Both the position numbers and the translations under genes were made by a program. From NCBI RefSeq assembly GCF_932526225.1, contig NC_064039.1, positions 6,571,459-6,635,458 on the forward strand: DNA of 64,000 nucleotides, given 5' to 3'. The first letter of the stretch is position 1. Each line of letters opens with the position of its first letter. Of the stretch, positions 1 to 11,732 are shown in pieces. The stretch comes from Nematostella vectensis (taxonomy: Eukaryota; Cnidaria; Anthozoa; Actiniaria; Edwardsiidae). The notes below the pieces were generated by a model that saw only the letters and a program-made list of their open reading frames with translations, did not search any database and was not told where the DNA came from.

Positions 1-187
1 AAGGACGTGTTCAACTACAAATCAAGAGCTGCAGTGCATGTTATCAACGATATTAGGATGGTTCTTTACAAGGATTTCGTCGCACTTTTTACGGTCTTAT
101 GGGTGTTAACTTAGAGAATAGTAAAGTTTATTTTTAATAAAGTAGTTAGGGCTCTGTACGTCAGGGGCGTGCTCATAAAAGAGCTTA

Positions 188-434
188 AAGCCGCATTGTC
201 ACCAGTTTACTTCCGGTTGATCACGTAACAATCTCCGATGATTTTTAACGGAAAACGCGAAAAATATTTCAAAATATTGAAAGCAGTGTGTCTATTGGAA
301 GTTTCTTCGAGTATGTGATCGATAATTTAGAGCGGATGGCCTGTTAAATATCTCGGATTCTAATAGATTCTTTTGTCTTTTAACGGTTGAGGTTTCCGTC
401 GGACCCCCGAAGTAAACTGGTGACAATGCGGCTT
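188..434. mobile_element. MITE with 26-bp terminal inverted repeats and TA target duplication
   Basis: The left end (AAGCCGCATTGTCACCAG, continuing to position 213) is repeated as a perfect reverse complement at 409-434. The 26-bp terminal inverted repeats enclose about 195 bp of AT-rich DNA with no coding capacity. Both ends are flanked by TA (186-187 and 435-436), the target duplication of Tc1/mariner-superfamily elements. It is a non-autonomous element; the superfamily assignment rests only on the TA flank and is an inference. Confidence 0.8.
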
Positions 435-2940
435 TAATAAAGTTCATTGAGATCAGGTAACTAATGGGATGTAATTCGATGGAGCGGTCCTCATGTTGAT
501 GAGCTTTGATTATAAATACTTTACCTCGTGGTCTCTTGAGCCTCTTTAGGAAATTATGCAGACGAAATGTGTTAACTAAAAAAGACTACGGACGCATTCA
601 ATAGTTACGCGAGGACATGGTCACGCCCCACGACGTTATCACGGTCACGTCATGACACGAGAGGCGAGAGCACGACATGATATTAAAGCGTCACGACACG
701 AAGACGGTAGCGCCTCAATACACCCGTTTTACGATGACGTCACTACGCTCCCGCGCAACAACACCAGAGCTACGACACGGGACTGTCACGCAACGACACA
801 GAGCACCGTCACGACACGAAGCTCTCACGTCATGGCTCAACCACAATACATAATGTCACACAGCCAGACCGCAAGAAGGACAGCAACTAACATGTCAATA
901 AAATTCACTTCGCCACATGGTACGTGAGCGACACCCGGAGATTTTCATGAGAATCTTGTGTCCTCCAAAAGTGGACATTGTAGACCAAAACCATACCAGT
1001 TCTGATTTCAAAACGATCACTGCCTCCAAAAATACAGCGATCCATATTGATTCAGACCGATGGATAACACATAGTTTCTTTTATTCTTATATTTTCGACA
1101 ACGCAGTTTAGAGCCTCTTTGAATAGCAAACGTGTTCCCTATCCGTAACCAGGTGTAAGTTCAAGGTGAGGGCAATTTACCATGAAGTAGAAAACACGAA
1201 ATCTCTAACAAAAGACTTGAAATACATTAAAATTCGATTTCGATAGACTTCAGTTTCCTGTCAGTCAATCCTGCACGTTTTAAGTCATTACAATGTAAAA
1301 GATAGACACGTCCAAGTTTTAATTTCCGTGCGTTATCATGTATCTGCTGTCTTTTATCTTCCCGCTTTTCATGACTAAAACCTCCATCACCATATACCTT
1401 GTAAAGCTAATTAATAGTAACATCCTTCAACAACGGAACAAAATGGTGGATGAAATAGACGCAATGTGGAGCATCTGATCGTGAGTGCTGACTGGCCCTG
1501 ATCGAGGTATGCGACTGTTCTGATTAAATAGACTTTCAGTTGAAAACTCTATAGAGGATGTCACAATTCTACGAGTCAAATATAATACATTCCAAAATGA
1601 ATTATGTGCCAAAAAGGAGCCAAAACGTTAGTTACAGAGTACTGGCCTAGTAGACATTAGGTTTAGTTTTTTTGGGTATGTGACTTATACACCAAGTAAT
1701 TATTATTTTACAAGATACTGTATTAGAGCGGAATTTAGTGGTATATGTACTTAATTGTCATGGACAATCGTTGACAATGAATGAAACAGAGCGTGAAGAA
1801 AGAGCAGCCAGGATTTTCCGAATGGGGAGGGGAAGGGGGTGTTAGGGCGTTCAAGCAGTCGAAAGGGGACGCGCAAACCCCCATCTGAAAGACTATAACA
1901 AACGTCCACCATCATCACTTTGCTATGCTTTTCCATTTTCCAAAATGGTCTTTCGGGGCTCTAGCAAATCTTCTCTTACAATAAATCGACATCTCCTGTT
2001 TCTTCCTTTTTAATCATTCAAATCATTGAGTATATACTTTCTCAAGCACTTTAAGTGGCCCGGAAATTGTCCCCAAAATTTCTGAACCTATGTGTTTAGA
2101 TTGTGCGTGCGATTCTCCATGACTTTGATACAGGTGTAACAATATTATGATCTCACTGTAAATTCTCAGAAAATTGAGGCAAACAGTAAAATGACACACA
2201 CAAACAAACACAAACTAAACCACAGATTGTAGTCCCAGATGAGTTTCTATAAATTTTGCTGGATGAAATTTGTATTATTTTGTTCCTATCTTTAGTATTT
2301 CTAAGTTTTACGAATCCATAAATAAAATATTAAGCTCGTATCCACAATTTCCTAAACTCCTTAACTTTCCATAAATAAACACTAAACTCGAGATACACCT
2401 GTGTATATAATGGTTTTGAGTAGCCCTTAAGAAAATTCAAAAGATCAATTTTATCCAGAAACACGAAGAAATTAGGAGTGAGACATGCAAAGGATATATA
2501 CTATTAGTAAAACTGACAACGCGACACGACCACAAGGCCAAAATCAATACAAGCATTCTAATGAAAAAGTCAAACGACGATCGTGGAGGATATTCACTAA
2601 GATCAAAGAGGTTAGTAGAATACATAGAAGTTTTGTGTTCTTTATTATTCAACAGCAAGACAATGCTATGCCATTATTCAAGCCTAGAAAGTCCGTATGA
2701 AGTTTAAATTGATAAAAACAAGGCTCGATTACTGTTTATTAGACTGAGACAACGCTTGCAGGGAACTTATGTTGCTTATGAACTTGTTTGTTTGGTAAAT
2801 TAATGAGCTATGGAAATAAGTATATAATATAGATTCGAAAACATCTATGAAATCAAGATGGAGAAACATACTAAGAATATGTTTGGTGAGATAAATCTTG
2901 GAAACAGTTTGTTCGATTTGCCAATGAAGAGACGAAAAAT
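435..2940. other. Intergenic DNA, no supported gene
   Basis: AT-rich DNA with only short random open frames (longest about 90 codons). At 600-870 there is a loosely repeated CACGACA/TCACGACAC motif, which looks like a degenerate short tandem repeat and accounts for the Thr/His-rich frame there. No splice-bounded exon, RNA gene or transposon ends were recognised. Confidence 0.5.
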
Positions 2941-5900
2941 GTTTCCTAGAATGACTGGGACGCGCACTACTCCCTAGAATGTAAGGACGTACACTACTCC
3001 CTAGAATGTAAGGACGTACACTACTCCCTAGAATGTAAGGACGTACACTACTCCCTAGAATGTAAGGACGTACACTACTCCCTAGAATGTAAGGACGTAC
3101 ACTACTCCCTAGAATGTAAGGACGTACACTACTCCCTAGAATGTAAGGACGTACACTACTCCCTAGTATGTAAGGACGTACACTACTCCCTAGAATGTAA
3201 GGACGTACACTACTCCCTAGAATGTAAGGACGTACACTACTCCCTAGTATGTAAGGACGTACACTACTCCCTAGAATGTAAGGACGTACACTACTCCCTA
3301 GAATGTAAGGACGTACACTACTCCCTAGAATGTAAGGACGTACACTACTCCCTAGAATGTAAGGACGTACACTACTCCCTAGAATGTAAGGACGTACACT
3401 ACTCCCTAGTATGTAAGGACGTACACTACTCCCTAGAATGTAAGGACGTACACTACTCCCTAGAATGTAAGGACGTACACTACTCCCTAGAATGTAAGGA
3501 CGTACACTACTCTCTAGAATGTAAGGACGCACACTACTCCCTAGAATTTAAGGACGTACACTACTCCCTAGAATGTAAGGACGTTCACTACTCCCTAGAA
3601 TGTAAGGACGTACACTACTCCCTAGAATGTAAGGACGTACACTACTCTCTAGAATGTAAGGACGCGCACTACTCCCTAGAATGTAAGGACGCACACTACT
3701 CCCTAGTATGTAAGGACGTACACTACTCCCTAGAATGTAAGGACGTACACTACTCCCTAGAATGTAAGGACGTACACTACTCCCTAGAATGTAAGGACGT
3801 ACACTACTCTCTAGAATGTAAGGACGTACACTACTCCCTAGAATTTAAGGACGTACACTACTCCCTAGAATGTAAGGACGTACACTACTCTCTAGAATGT
3901 AAGGACGTACACTACTCCCTAGAATGTAAGGACGTACACTACTCCCTAGAATGTAAGGACGTACACTACTCCTTAGAATGTAAGGACGTACACTACTCCT
4001 TAGAATGTAAGGACGTACACTACTCCCTAGTATGTAAGGACGTACACTACTCCCTAGAATGTAAGGACGTACACTACTCCCTAGAATGTAAGGACGTACA
4101 CTACTCCCTAGAATGTAAGGACGTACACTACTCCCTAGAATGTAAGGACGTACACTACTCCCTAGAATGTAAGGACGTACACTACTCCCTAGAATGTAAG
4201 GACGTACACTACTCCCTAGAATGTAAGGACGTACACTACTCCCTAGAATGTAAGGACGCGCACTACTCCCTAGAATGTAAGGACGTACACTACTCCCTAG
4301 AATGTAAGGACGCGCACTACTCCCTAGAATGTAAGGACGTACACTACTCCCTAGAATGTAAGGACGCGCACTACTCCCTAGAATGTAAGGACGTACACTA
4401 CTCCCTAGAATGTAAGGACGTACACTACTCCCTAGAATGTAAGGACGTACACTACTCCCTAGAATGTAAGGACGTACACTACTCTCTAGAATGTAAGGAC
4501 GCACACTACTCCCTAGAATATAAGGACGTACACTACTTCCTAGAATGTAAGGACGTACACTACTCTCTAGAATGTAAGGACGTACACTACTCCCTAGAAT
4601 TTAAGGACGTACACTACTCCCTAGTATGTAAGGACGTACACTACTCCCTAGAATGTAAGGACGTACACTACTCTCTAGAATGTAAGGACGTACACTACTC
4701 CCTAGAATTTAAGGACGTACACTACTCCCTAGAATGTAAGGACGTACACTTCTCCCTAGAATGTAAGGACGTACACTACTCCCTAGAATGTAAGGACGTA
4801 CACTACTCCCTAGAATGTAAGGACGTACACTACTCCCTAGAATGTAAGGACGTACACTACTCCCTTGAATGTAAGGACGCGCACTACTCACTAAAATGAA
4901 TTGACCCGCACTTCTCACAAGAATAAATGGACGCGCACTTCTCACTAAAATGAATGGATGCGCACTACTCCCTGGAATGTATGGTCGCTCAATACTCCGT
5001 AGAATGAATAAACGCACTTCTCCTTCGAATTTAAGGACACGCATTACTTCCTAAAATCAATGGACGTGCTATACTCCCTAGAATGAATGGACGCGCACAA
5101 CTCCCTAAAATGAATAGGAGGTCACTACTCCCTAAATTGATGGACGCAGAATACACCCTAGAATAAATGGATGCGCACTACTCCCTAGAATAGATGGACG
5201 CACACTACTCCCTAGAATGTAAAGACGCGTACTACTTACTAGAATTGATGGACGCGCACTACTTCCTAGAATGTAAGGAAACGCATTACCTTTTAAAACG
5301 AATGGACGTGCTTTACTTACTAGAATGGATGGATAGACACTACACATTAGAATGATTGGACGCTCACTACTTACTAGAATGTTAAGACGCACACTGGACG
5401 TGGAATGGACGTGCTCTACACACTTAAATGTAAGGACGCACACTTATCAGTAGAATAAATGGACGTGCTCTACTCCTACTCTTACTGGGATGCGCACTAC
5501 TCACTAGAATGGATGGACGCGCACTACTTCCTATAATGAATGGACTCGCACTACACACTAAAATGAATGGACGCGCACTACAAACTAGAATGAATGGACG
5601 CCCACTATACACTAGAATCAATGGACGCGCACAACACACTAAAATGAATGGACGCGCACTACTCCCTAGAATGAATGGACGCGCACTTCTCACTAGAATG
5701 AATGGACGCGCATTACACACTAGAATAAATGGATGCACACTACTCACTGGAATGGATGGACGCGCACTACTTCCTAGAATGAATGGTCGCGCAATTCTCC
5801 CTAGAATGTAAGGACACGCATTACTTACTAAAACGAATGGACGTGCTTTACTTACTAGAATGGATGGATAGACACTACACATTAGAATGATTGGACGCTC

Positions 5901-6072
5901 ACTACTCACTAGAATGTTAAGACGCGCACTACTCCCTACAATAAATGGACGCGCACTTCTTCCTAAAATGGACGGACGCGCATTGACCTCTAAGATGGAT
6001 AGACGCGTACTACTCCCCACATTTGATGGACGCCCACTACTTTCTTCCTAAAATGGATGGACGCGCACAGCA
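2940..6072. repeat. 27-bp minisatellite, homogeneous core with divergent right half
   Basis: A tandem array of a 27-bp unit (CTACTCCCTAGAATGTAAGG followed by ACGTACA). From about 2970 to 4880 the copies are nearly identical, differing mainly at recurrent sites (AGAATG/AGTATG, CCCTAG/CTCTAG, GTACAC/GCGCAC). From 4880 to 6072 the copies diverge toward CGCACTACTCACTAGAATGA-type units. Because 27 is divisible by three, frames stay open on both strands; the minus-strand frame reads RPYILGSSV over and over (for example 2729-3532 and 3845-4504). These are not considered genes. A homogenised core with decayed edges is the pattern expected from unequal exchange. Confidence 0.95.
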
Positions 6073-6838
6073 TAGCATAATTTTATTAAACTTAAATGTA
6101 AGCAATTTTCAATGAAAACACATTCTGGCTAAAATACCCAGCGTAAGTGCGATTATCATGGCTTCATTAATTGAAAGCTGCACTGTCTGTCAGTAGTACT
6201 ATCATCGCGTGTGCATTACTTGCTCACATGTGACTGGTTCTCCTCCTAAGACAGGACGCGTGGCGGTCAAGTATCATTTAATATTTCCTGTTACCAAACA
6301 AGTCGACTCGTGTGCGCTGTTTTTCTTTGCCTGTTAAGGGACGCGAAACTCCACATGTGCCAAAAGTGTAAAACCTCCAGGGCATTATCGCCCATTATTA
6401 CGGACAACGCCCTGGCTCACGAAAGGCTCACATGCTGTTATACAAACACCGGATAGTCCGATTATGCTGCCTGACTAAGCGCTTTGGTTAATACCCCGTG
6501 TTGCGTTGAAACATGTTGCGTAAAGCCAGTCTTACATGTGCTTCTCATATGTGCGTTTCACGAGTTTGTTCGCATTACTAGGCTCAAGTCCATCTAGAAA
6601 TGGCTTGTCATTAAATTTCTTATACATCTGACGATGTAGTTACATCTTATTATTGATATTCTAATGCAATTAAATATTACATTTCTTAGCATGGTGTTGA
6701 AACGATTTCTGCGTCTTTTAACAACAACTATCGAAATAACAGTTGTTTGTTTGTATACGTTTTCATTGCAGCTATTACAACACTTATCCTCTTTTAAGAT
6801 AAACCTCATATTGATAAACATTGAGCTCCTTAAATCTT
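6022..6838. repeat. Segmental duplication, copy 1
   Basis: About 0.8 kb, made of the last array units plus about 760 bp of unique-looking DNA, recurs at 7696-8632. Shared landmarks include CTGGCTAAAATACCCAGCGT, AAGACAGGACGCGTGGCGGT and TTGAGCTCCTTAAATCTTGG. No coding sequence was recognised; the open frames inside differ between the copies. The copy runs directly into fresh 27-bp units at 6839, so unit array and unique segment were duplicated together. Confidence 0.9.
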
Positions 6839-7754
6839 GGCGCGCACTTCTCCCTAGAATGTAAGGACGCGCACTACACCCAAAAATGGATGGACGTCGC
6901 TACTCCCAAGAATGAATGGACGCGCACTACTCCCTTAATTGATGGACGCACACCACTCACTAGAATGGATAAACGCGCTCTACTCCATAGAATGGATGGA
7001 CGCGCACTACTTCCTAGAATGAATGGAGGCGCAATACACTACAATGAATGGACGCGCACTACTCCCTAAACTACTACATAGAATGTAAAGACGCACACTA
7101 CTCTCTAGAATGGATGGACGCGCGGACCACCCTAGAATGGATGGACGCTCACTACACACTAGAATGAATGGACGCGCACTACTCACTAGAATGAATGGAC
7201 GCGCACTACTCACTAGAATGAATGGACGCGCACTACTCACTAGAATGAATGGACGCGCACTTCTCACTAGAATGAATGGACGCGCACTTCTCCCTCGAAT
7301 GAATGGACGCGCACTACACACTAGAATGAATGGACGCGCACTACTCACTAGAATGAATGGACGCGCACTTCTCCCTAGAATTGATGGACGCGCACTACTC
7401 ACTAGAATGAATGGACGCGCACTTCTCCCTCGAATGAATGGACGCGCACTACACACTAGAAAGAATGGACGCGCACTACTCACTAGAATGAATGGACGCG
7501 CACTTCTCCCTAGAATGGATGGACGCGCACTACACACTAGAAAGAATAGACGCGCACTACTCACTAGAAAGAATGGACGCGCACTACTCACTAGAATGGA
7601 TGGACGCGCACTGCTCCCTAGAAAGTTAGGACGCCCACTACTCTCGAGGATGGAAGGACGCGCTCTACTCTCGAGGATGGAAGGACGCGCATTAATCTCC
7701 CCACCTTTGATGGACGCCCACTACTTTCTTCCTAGAATGAATGGACGCGCACAG
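6839..7754. repeat. 27-bp minisatellite, second block
   Basis: A continuation of the 27-bp family between the two copies of the segmental duplication. The prevailing unit here ends GAATGAATGGACGCGCAC, the divergent form seen at the right edge of the first block, and is fairly uniform at about 7100-7620. Long frames on both strands (RALLTRMNG-type on plus, ARPFILVSS-type on minus) follow from the 27-bp period and are not taken as genes. Confidence 0.93.
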
Positions 7755-8632
7755 CGCTATAGAAAATACGTTCTCATTAATACTGACGAATGGGGATAGT
7801 ATGATGTTATTAAACTTAAACGTAAACAAGCTTTGCTTTCGATACTGAAAACACATTCTGGCTAAAATACCCAGCGTAAGTGCGTTTATCATGGCTTCAT
7901 TAAATAAAAGCTGCACCGTATGTCAGTAGAAGTGTCATCGCGTGTGCATTACTTGCTCACATGTGGCTGGTTCTCGTCCTAAGACAGGACGCGTGGCGGT
8001 CAAGTATCATTTAATATTTCCTGTTACCAAACAAGTCGATTCCTGTGCGCTGTTTTTTGTCACCTGTTAAGGGACGCGAAACTCCATATGTGCTGAAAGT
8101 TTAATATAGCTAAACTAAAACCTCCCGGGCATTATCGTCCATTAGGGACCGCGCCCTGGCTCACGAAAGGCTCACATTCTATTATACAAAGTCCGGATAG
8201 TTCGATTGTGCTCCGGTGTCTGGTTGGATTAGAAGGATTTATGCTGCCTTGACTAAGCGCTTTGGTCAATACCCCGTGTTGCGTTGACATACTTTGCGTA
8301 AGGCCAGTCTTACATGTGCTTCTCATATGTGCGTTTCACGAGTTTGTTCGCATTACTAGGCCCAAGGCCATCTAGAAATGGTTTGTCATTAAATTACTTA
8401 TACATCTTACGATGTAGTTACATCTTATTATTAATATTCTAATGCGATTAAATATTACATTTCTTAGTATGGTGTTGAAATGATTTCCGCGTCTTTTGTT
8501 AAACTAAGAACACTACCAATATAATAGCTGTTTGTTTGTATTTGTTTTTATGATAGTTATTTGCAACACTTATCCTCTTTCAAGAGTCCTCGTGTTTGTT
8601 TTGATAAACATTGAGCTCCTTAAATCTTGGCT
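7696..8632. repeat. Segmental duplication, copy 2
   Basis: Homologous to 6022-6838, with small indels including about 45 extra bases near 7755-7800. It ends within TTGAGCTCCTTAAATCTTGG, after which the two copies part: copy 1 continues into minisatellite, copy 2 into single-copy DNA. The offset between copies is about 1.68 kb at the left and 1.79 kb at the right. Confidence 0.9.
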
Positions 8633-11480
8633 AACAGGTCTTGTGCTTGTTTGCCCAGCTAAGCTAGAAAAACAATTAAAAATTCTGATCATTCGACTGG
8701 TTTGTTCTGTGTTTGCCCGATTTAATAAAAGTCCTGGTGAAATGTGAATGGTCTTCTGCTAACTTGCTGCGTACGCGGATTGAGCTCAACGTACTTAATC
8801 ACTTCCGGAAATCAACGCTCTGAGAATGAGAAATAACTTGCAGACATTGCACAGATTGCATCTAAAATATATAAAACATTGACAATACAATGCTGGCAAG
8901 TCAGTCTTTTTAATAAAGTTCTTTAGCCATGAGTTATCTTTAATATCTACAGTTTGTAAGTTGACGCTTCAGCAGTCGATAATCGCACCCAGACGAACGG
9001 GCTTGCTGCTAAAATTAGCCACACGCTACACGCCGATTCATGCTCCGTGCGAATACTATACTTAGCGTCCTTCGAGCTTTCCCTGTAATACCTGACATAC
9101 CTCTCCATCCAGGGCAGACTATCAAGTAATCAATGCATGACTTGTCTCTCCATCATCAACAACAGGAACCCACGCCTTGTAATACACACTTCACTCGCGT
9201 ATAGTTACAACTCGTTCTCTCTAGATCTGACTAACGGTGACAGACCATCTCTTGATGTTCTGCACTCACACCTTTTCGGAAATTCCGCCGCTTGAAGTAT
9301 CTAGTGTAGTATTATCTAACATACTTATTCTCTCATCAAGTCTGAGGGGAACGCTGGGATCTCTGTAAGGCCACTTATCAGTTACTCAGAACAGAAGCAT
9401 GTCCGGGCATATAAACTTATGCATGTTATGCGTTAATTGACAACCGCGCTACGGCTTTCGCGCCATTTAGTTAATGACTGAGCTTACAAACTATTTCGCT
9501 CCTACAACCTAGTTAACATTACAACTCATCGGGCTCTGTCTTATTCCTTACACGACAGAAAAACGCACAACTTAAAATTTAAAGAGCCAGCAACAGCCAA
9601 ATGTTAGATGAGCATTCCAAGGCACCGGAAGTGAAAACTATATGCTTTTTTAATCACAGGAAGAGGAAATTACTTTTTCAATTGAAAGGGGCAAGAGATT
9701 ATGCCGTATCTTTATATTCGCTAAAGCTGAGGGTGAGTTAAGGCTTGGCTAGTTCTCTCGTGCGCTCGTGGGGATAGTTATCCTTTTTTGTTTTCTTAAG
9801 GGGTACACGAGTGCTTGTATTCCAAGTAAAAATAGTTTAACTTCGGCAAGGCGTGGGTGAAAGGCTTAGAAGGTAAGTGCCAGTTTTAGTATTGGTAATA
9901 CTATACTAAATATTGAGTTTAGGTTAAGATAGCAAGAGTCAGAAACCAAAATAGAATTAAGTTATACAAATTTAAAAAGAAATAGTCCTAAACAGGATAA
10001 CATGAGGTTTTATCGAAGACCATAAAAACCACCAGGTGTAGTATTTAAAATTGTGTGGATTATTTGTCTACACATTTAGCCTCGGGGTTCAAGCCTTGGC
10101 CCTCTTAGGTCTTTATTTACGACTTCAAATTTGGATTAACGCGTTTTAAAACCACAACAGAGTGTGACTTAAGCAAAGCAAAAGTAGGGGTAAAGGTTCA
10201 CGAGCATTTTGGTGGTCCTAGGGCCCGTTTATCTTTTGCGGTCAAACGGATAAAAAGGTTGCTGTGAATTGCTGGGAGCCCTTTGTTTGAGTAGAGCTGT
10301 TCTGAGCGTTACTAACGCTTTTTTTTTTAGTTGAATCTATACCCTAGCATAAGCAGTATTTTATCGTGGGTATAGAGTCTCGCGCGGGATTCTTTAGCAT
10401 TTTAGCACTTTATCAGAATGCATTAATGAAGCACAAGATCCTGGGTCAGCGCACGCTCCCATTCGATGGTGCGCTGACAGATTTAACAAAGCTGTCCCAA
10501 ATGTAGGGTCCTGAGGAGGGGTAGTAAAAAGTGGAACCGGGATTTCAGGCCGGGAAACGGGATCTGGATCTGGGATACCGCGAACGGGAACGGAAACGGG
10601 ATTTGAGTCAGAAGACGGAATTGGGAAACAAAGAACATGGGAAGGGATCTGAAACCCCTTTAGAGCCCTGTAATTTTTCAAAACCATACAGCAACTCTAC
10701 CAAGACAACAAAATCATAAATGATTTTTAACAAAACAAAAATTAATATTATATATAATTAGAAATTTGTATTAGCAAAATATACTCAAAGCTAGACAGAG
10801 AAAGGTCAAACAAAAGGGCAATTAATAAACACCATTAAAAATGTTCTACTCCCGCCAAAATTTCTTTCGAATAGCAAACTGCTTTTTGAAAACTCTTGAT
10901 TGTCAAGGTTTTTAACAGCTTTTTCCACTTATCTCAGCAAAAATGATGTACGTTGACGAATTTCCAGAGAGATGGGGGGGGGGGGGGGGAGGGTGATAAA
11001 TAATGGCTTATTTGCATGCAACGTATAAGCCTCTGGCGTGATTTTCGCGAAGAAAGAACGAGCTGGCTTCGCGAACAATAAGTAACAGTAACATTACAAA
11101 ACGTGTTTTCCTTATAGACAGTATCTAGAAAGAGGTAATATTTCAGTTTGCTTGCGTAATCGAATCAATTATTTAAATTAACCAATTAGCTGTTAATATT
11201 TCCGAACAGACCGGGCCACTCGTAAGAAGTACAGGCATGGCCTTTGCGTGCTTTACTGTTGACTCAGATGGTATGAAAAGGTCATGTCGCGCGTGCAGAC
11301 GCATATCCTGGCGAGCCCGCACACCATTATAGATTCATTGTACAACTCTCAACACTCTTAATAAACATATCCCCAAGACAATAAAAGACATCATGGAAAA
11401 TAAATAACCCATGGCTTGAGGATATAGTTTGAGGTTCTGGCCTCTTCACGTGAACCGCGCGCACTCCCGTTCAGTATATA
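8633..11480. other. Intergenic DNA, no supported gene
   Basis: No convincing exon was seen. A purine-rich GGGAACGGAAACGGGATTTG-type segment at 10530-10625 resembles another at 30005-30110, so it is probably a dispersed repeat. A run of about 15 G lies near 10974-10989. The short frames at 10394-10719 lie within this repeat and are not supported as genes. Confidence 0.5.
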
Positions 11481-11529
11481 CACGCTCGTTCAAATTGCGC
11501 GTTCAATACACGCTCGTTCAAATTGCGCG
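11481..11529. promoter_or_regulatory. Direct-repeat pair upstream of a TATA box
   Basis: The 20-mer CACGCTCGTTCAAATTGCGC starts at 11481 and again at 11509, a 28-bp period, about 70-110 bp upstream of the TATA box at 11596. Two identical copies at this distance could be a duplicated factor-binding site. The function is inferred from position only. Confidence 0.4.
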
Positions 11530-11595
11530 CCACATAGTGGTGCAGAGATTGGTTGAGTCGCATGCGCGCGCTGGCTTGTCCGATAGGTAGGTAGG

Positions 11596-11603
11596 TATAA
11601 AAG
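11596..11603 (+). promoter_or_regulatory. Candidate TATA box (possible FGFR promoter)
   Basis: TATAAAAG lies in locally GC-richer DNA (11440-11660). A start site would be expected near 11626-11633. About 100 bp further on, AACCA followed by GTAAGT (donor at 11732) is a good splice donor, so 11.63-11.73 kb could be a non-coding leader exon. A matching acceptor could be the pyrimidine-rich TTCATGTTCTGCAG ending at 13643, upstream of the FGFR start codon at 13795. Link to FGFR is inference; a CCAAT-like TGATTGGTCC near 12604 marks a possible alternative. Confidence 0.35.
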
Positions 11604-11732
11604 TGTTGGGAAGGTGTTCGCCACTAGCACAGGGCTATCTTCCCTCCTCCCCCAAATCTGTGACAGGTCATCCGAAGGTATTCGAATTTTGCACGGTGAT
11701 AGGAAGCAACTGCACTTCAGGTGCGCAACCAG

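Noticed and set aside
2729-4504. Long minus-strand frames of repeated RPYILGSSV
   Set aside because: A direct result of the 27-bp period; stop-containing variants break the frame at arbitrary points and no start context, signal or domain is present.
10080-10100. GGGTTCAAGCC as a Pol III B box, suggesting a tRNA or SINE
   Set aside because: No A box at the right distance and no cloverleaf could be drawn around it.
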